Below are positions 62,302 to 64,000 of a stretch of 64,000 bases of DNA, piece after piece. The first letter of the stretch is position 1. Each line of letters starts with the position of its first letter. The stretch is from an uncultured Chloroflexales bacterium. Lineage in GTDB: Bacteria > Chloroflexota > Chloroflexia > Chloroflexales > Chloroflexaceae. Position numbers and translations under genes: made by a program. The notes beneath the pieces are model-generated. The model was given only the letters and a program-made list of their open reading frames with translations. It did not search any database and was not told the DNA's origin. Location of the stretch: assembly GCA_937918935.1 (NCBI GenBank), contig CAKZSI010000007.1:1-64000 (forward strand). Reading direction: 5' to 3'.

Positions 62302-63756
62302 ATGAAATCCTCCCGACAACCCGGCCCCCGGCTACCCGGCGTCGCCAGCATACTCGTTGGCCTCCTGGCGCTGCTGACGCTGGGGATCGGCCTGGCACCG
62401 GGGGCGCACCCGTTCCGCTTGCACACAGCGCATGCGCATCATGGCCCAATCCCATCGGAACGCCCTGTACAGCAATCCAAAATCCAAAATCCCAGATCCC
62501 AGATCCAGAACGCCTCTCCGACCAGCCGCGCCGATCAGCCGACCGAGGCCGGGCTGGTCATCGAGTATGACGATGGCCGCCTGGAGACCTTCTGCGTTGA
62601 CACCGGCGACCCGTTCGGCACGACTGCGGAACAACTCCTGCTAAATGCGCCACTGGAGACGCAGATGTTTCGCGAGTACGGCAACTTGTTCGTGTGTCGC
62701 ATCGGCGACAGAGGATGCCCACGAGAGGACTGCCTGTGCGCTTACGCTGGCGACGCACCGCAAAGTCGCCTCTGGATGAGCTACCAGCTCCGCGATGGCG
62801 GCTGGCAGACCCCTGAGCCGGCGGAGGTCAACCTCAGCCGCCGGCGGGTGTTTCCGGGGGATGTTGAGGCGTGGGTCTGGGGCTATCCCGGCGATGGACA
62901 CGGACAGGGCGCGGCTCGGCCGTCGCGGGTGATTGCCTTTGCGCAGATCTGCGCCGCGACAACCCCTACCCCAACCCCCACTACGACGACGACGCCCACA
63001 CCCACTGATACAGTTATGCCAACCGACACCCCTGCGCCCACCGATACGCCACGTTCTGCCGACACGCCCCTGCCGGCGCCCGCTCTTCCGGCGCCGCTGC
63101 CAGAGCAGAACGGGCCGATTGTCCTGCCTGCGGCATCGCCGACCCGCCCGGTGTTGCCGACGTTCGTGCAACCCTCGCGGACGGCCACGCCTCCGGTGCG
63201 CGAGGGGGCGCCTGCAACCAGTGCCCCGGTCCATCTGCCGCTGGTGCGCGGCATGGCGGAGCCGCCGCCGCCACCGGTTGACACACCCCCGATGGTGGCG
63301 CTCGAACCCACTCTCTCGTCGCCAGCGCCTACCGCTACCATTCCCGCATCACCCACACCACGCCTCGATCTGACGGCCACAGCGGCGATCCTCCAGACCG
63401 AGTTTGCTGTCCCATCTGCCCCGGCCACGCCTACAGGCGCCAGCGGGAAGTCAAACACCGACGGTGATCTGGCGACGACCCCGACTGTCATACCGCCGCA
63501 TGCCACACGCATACCTCGCCCAACCCGACCTGTTGCCGGCGGGGTCGCGCGTCCCGATGCCGCGCCGTACCCGGCGCCGCAGGCGCAGGCGTACCCGGCG
63601 CCGCAGGCGCCGGCATCGCGTACCGCTGAGCCGCCGATCAGTCTCGTTCCCTGGCTGGCGCTGTCAGTGGGGATCGTCCTGGCAGCGGTGCTGGCCCTGG
63701 CGCTTGCGCAACGCCGCGCCAATCGTGATCTGGAAAAGGACGCTGAAGGAGGTTGA
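62302..63756 (+). CDS. Membrane-anchored Cys-rich DUF4430-like protein, copy 2
   Basis: A 484-residue protein. In order: signal helix (10-35), a linker encoded by 7-bp repeats (about 58-69), a Cys-rich domain (75-215) with [19 protein letters not shown] and [11 protein letters not shown] like copy 1, a long Thr/Pro linker (220-440) that contains VHLPLVRG, and a C-terminal membrane helix ([20 protein letters not shown]) with a basic tail. It looks like a surface receptor anchored at its C-terminus. No strong ribosome site precedes the ATG at 62302. Confidence 0.62.
   Translation: MKSSRQPGPRLPGVASILVGLLALLTLGIGLAPGAHPFRLHTAHAHHGPIPSERPVQQSKIQNPRSQIQNASPTSRADQPTEAGLVIEYDDGRLETFCVDTGDPFGTTAEQLLLNAPLETQMFREYGNLFVCRIGDRGCPREDCLCAYAGDAPQSRLWMSYQLRDGGWQTPEPAEVNLSRRRVFPGDVEAWVWGYPGDGHGQGAARPSRVIAFAQICAATTPTPTPTTTTTPTPTDTVMPTDTPAPTDTPRSADTPLPAPALPAPLPEQNGPIVLPAASPTRPVLPTFVQPSRTATPPVREGAPATSAPVHLPLVRGMAEPPPPPVDTPPMVALEPTLSSPAPTATIPASPTPRLDLTATAAILQTEFAVPSAPATPTGASGKSNTDGDLATTPTVIPPHATRIPRPTRPVAGGVARPDAAPYPAPQAQAYPAPQAPASRTAEPPISLVPWLALSVGIVLAAVLALALAQRRANRDLEKDAEGG
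62474..62508. repeat. Heptanucleotide tandem repeat inside a coding sequence
   Basis: Five 7-base units: AATCCAA, AATCCAA, AATCCCA, GATCCCA, GATCCAG. They resemble STRR-type heptamers of cyanobacterial intergenic DNA but lie inside the 62302-63756 gene, encoding part of the linker between signal helix and Cys-rich domain. Five units are 35 bases, so unit gain or loss would shift the frame. Confidence 0.8.
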
Positions 63757-63758
63757 CC

Positions 63759-64000
63759 GTGCCCGGAAGGCCCACAATGAACCCGTACACTCGCCACATC
63801 TTTATCTGCACCGGGAGCTACTGTGACCCCCAGGGCCTGACAGAGGCGCTCTACGCTCGTCTGCCGCGTCTGCTCGGCGCCCTGGGACACTACGAAAACC
63901 CTCGGCGGGTCAAGCGAGGCACAGCCGCGTGCCTTGGCGTTTGTTCCGGCGGGCCGCTTGTGGTGGTGTACCCCGAGGGGATCTGGTACCACCACGTAGA
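63759..64000 (+). CDS. [2Fe-2S] ferredoxin-domain protein, 5' part (CbiW-like)
   Basis: The first 80 codons of a thioredoxin-like [2Fe-2S] ferredoxin. [14 protein letters not shown] carries the first cysteine pair, and [20 protein letters not shown] and WYHHV are the family's second pair and C-terminal core. GTG at 63759 has AAGGAGG six bases upstream and starts two bases after the previous stop; an ATG at 63777 is in frame. Such ferredoxins (CbiW) occur with anaerobic cobalamin-biosynthesis genes, which would fit the locus. The gene is cut by the window edge. Confidence 0.78.
   Translation, partial: MPGRPTMNPYTRHIFICTGSYCDPQGLTEALYARLPRLLGALGHYENPRRVKRGTAACLGVCSGGPLVVVYPEGIWYHHV

Overview
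The window is GC-rich, densely coded bacterial DNA. It most likely comes from a Chloroflexota member, probably a Chloroflexales-like filamentous bacterium. The grounds are gene content and style only: secreted proteins ending in Y-(L/V)-P-(F/L)-x-x-R, Thr/Pro-rich lipoprotein linkers, Uma2 and MNT/HepT genes, AdoCbl-dependent methylmalonyl-CoA mutase, and GC-rich palindromic intergenic repeats. No rRNA or tRNA gene was seen, so the taxonomy is inference.

Layout. Positions 1-250 hold a 34-bp tandem array. 0.26-6.8 kb (minus) is a glycerol/dihydroxyacetone operon (dhaK-dhaL-glpK-glpA-glpB). 7-18.8 kb is a mixed region: an MNT/HepT module and a second, broken copy, a ZIP transporter, putrescine synthesis from agmatine (aguB-aguA), a VWA protein, a GGCT-like protein, a membrane EEP phosphatase, an orphan DUF2357/PD-(D/E)xK protein, CorA, a GNAT and a Uma2 protein. 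19-33.2 kb (minus) is a large iron/heme island: hmuV-hmuT-hmuU, ccmC-ccmD, an Fe(III) ABC transporter (fbpA-fbpB-fbpC), an IsdG/HmoB-like heme monooxygenase, a divergent FecCD permease, a DtxR-family regulator, a YwiC-like protein and a radical SAM protein. Three small paralogous proteins are interleaved with these genes. The island starts at a near-perfect sigma-70 promoter with a TTAG-N6-CTAA palindrome on its -10.

33.5-36.8 kb has a deoxyhypusine-synthase-like gene and a YraQ-type permease plus MerB-like lyase behind a promoter with an operator palindrome. 37-44.7 kb is a cobalamin-riboswitch operon: a CbiR-like cobamide-remodelling enzyme, a small unknown, mutA-mutB-meaB and a thioesterase. 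45-51 kb has a small two-helix membrane protein, a DsrE-like protein, modA-modB and znuA-znuC-znuB. 51-55.4 kb has an RHH-VOC fusion behind 8-bp iterons and an MbnH/MbnP pair, where MbnH carries an extra membrane domain, preceded by a paralog of the small membrane protein.

55.6-64 kb is a second cobalamin-riboswitch locus: a short leader ORF ending inside a terminator, a small ORF, a BtuF-like lipoprotein, a secreted double alpha/alpha-barrel protein, a DUF454 protein, a methyltransferase, two paralogous Cys-rich DUF4430-like extracytoplasmic proteins, and the start of a CbiW-like [2Fe-2S] ferredoxin gene.

The strongest candidate for an undescribed system is this last locus. It encodes, on separate genes, the two folds (alpha/alpha barrel and small beta domain) that animal transcobalamin and intrinsic factor combine in one chain, all downstream of a B12 riboswitch. 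The second candidate is the heme/iron island with its three two-repeat small proteins.
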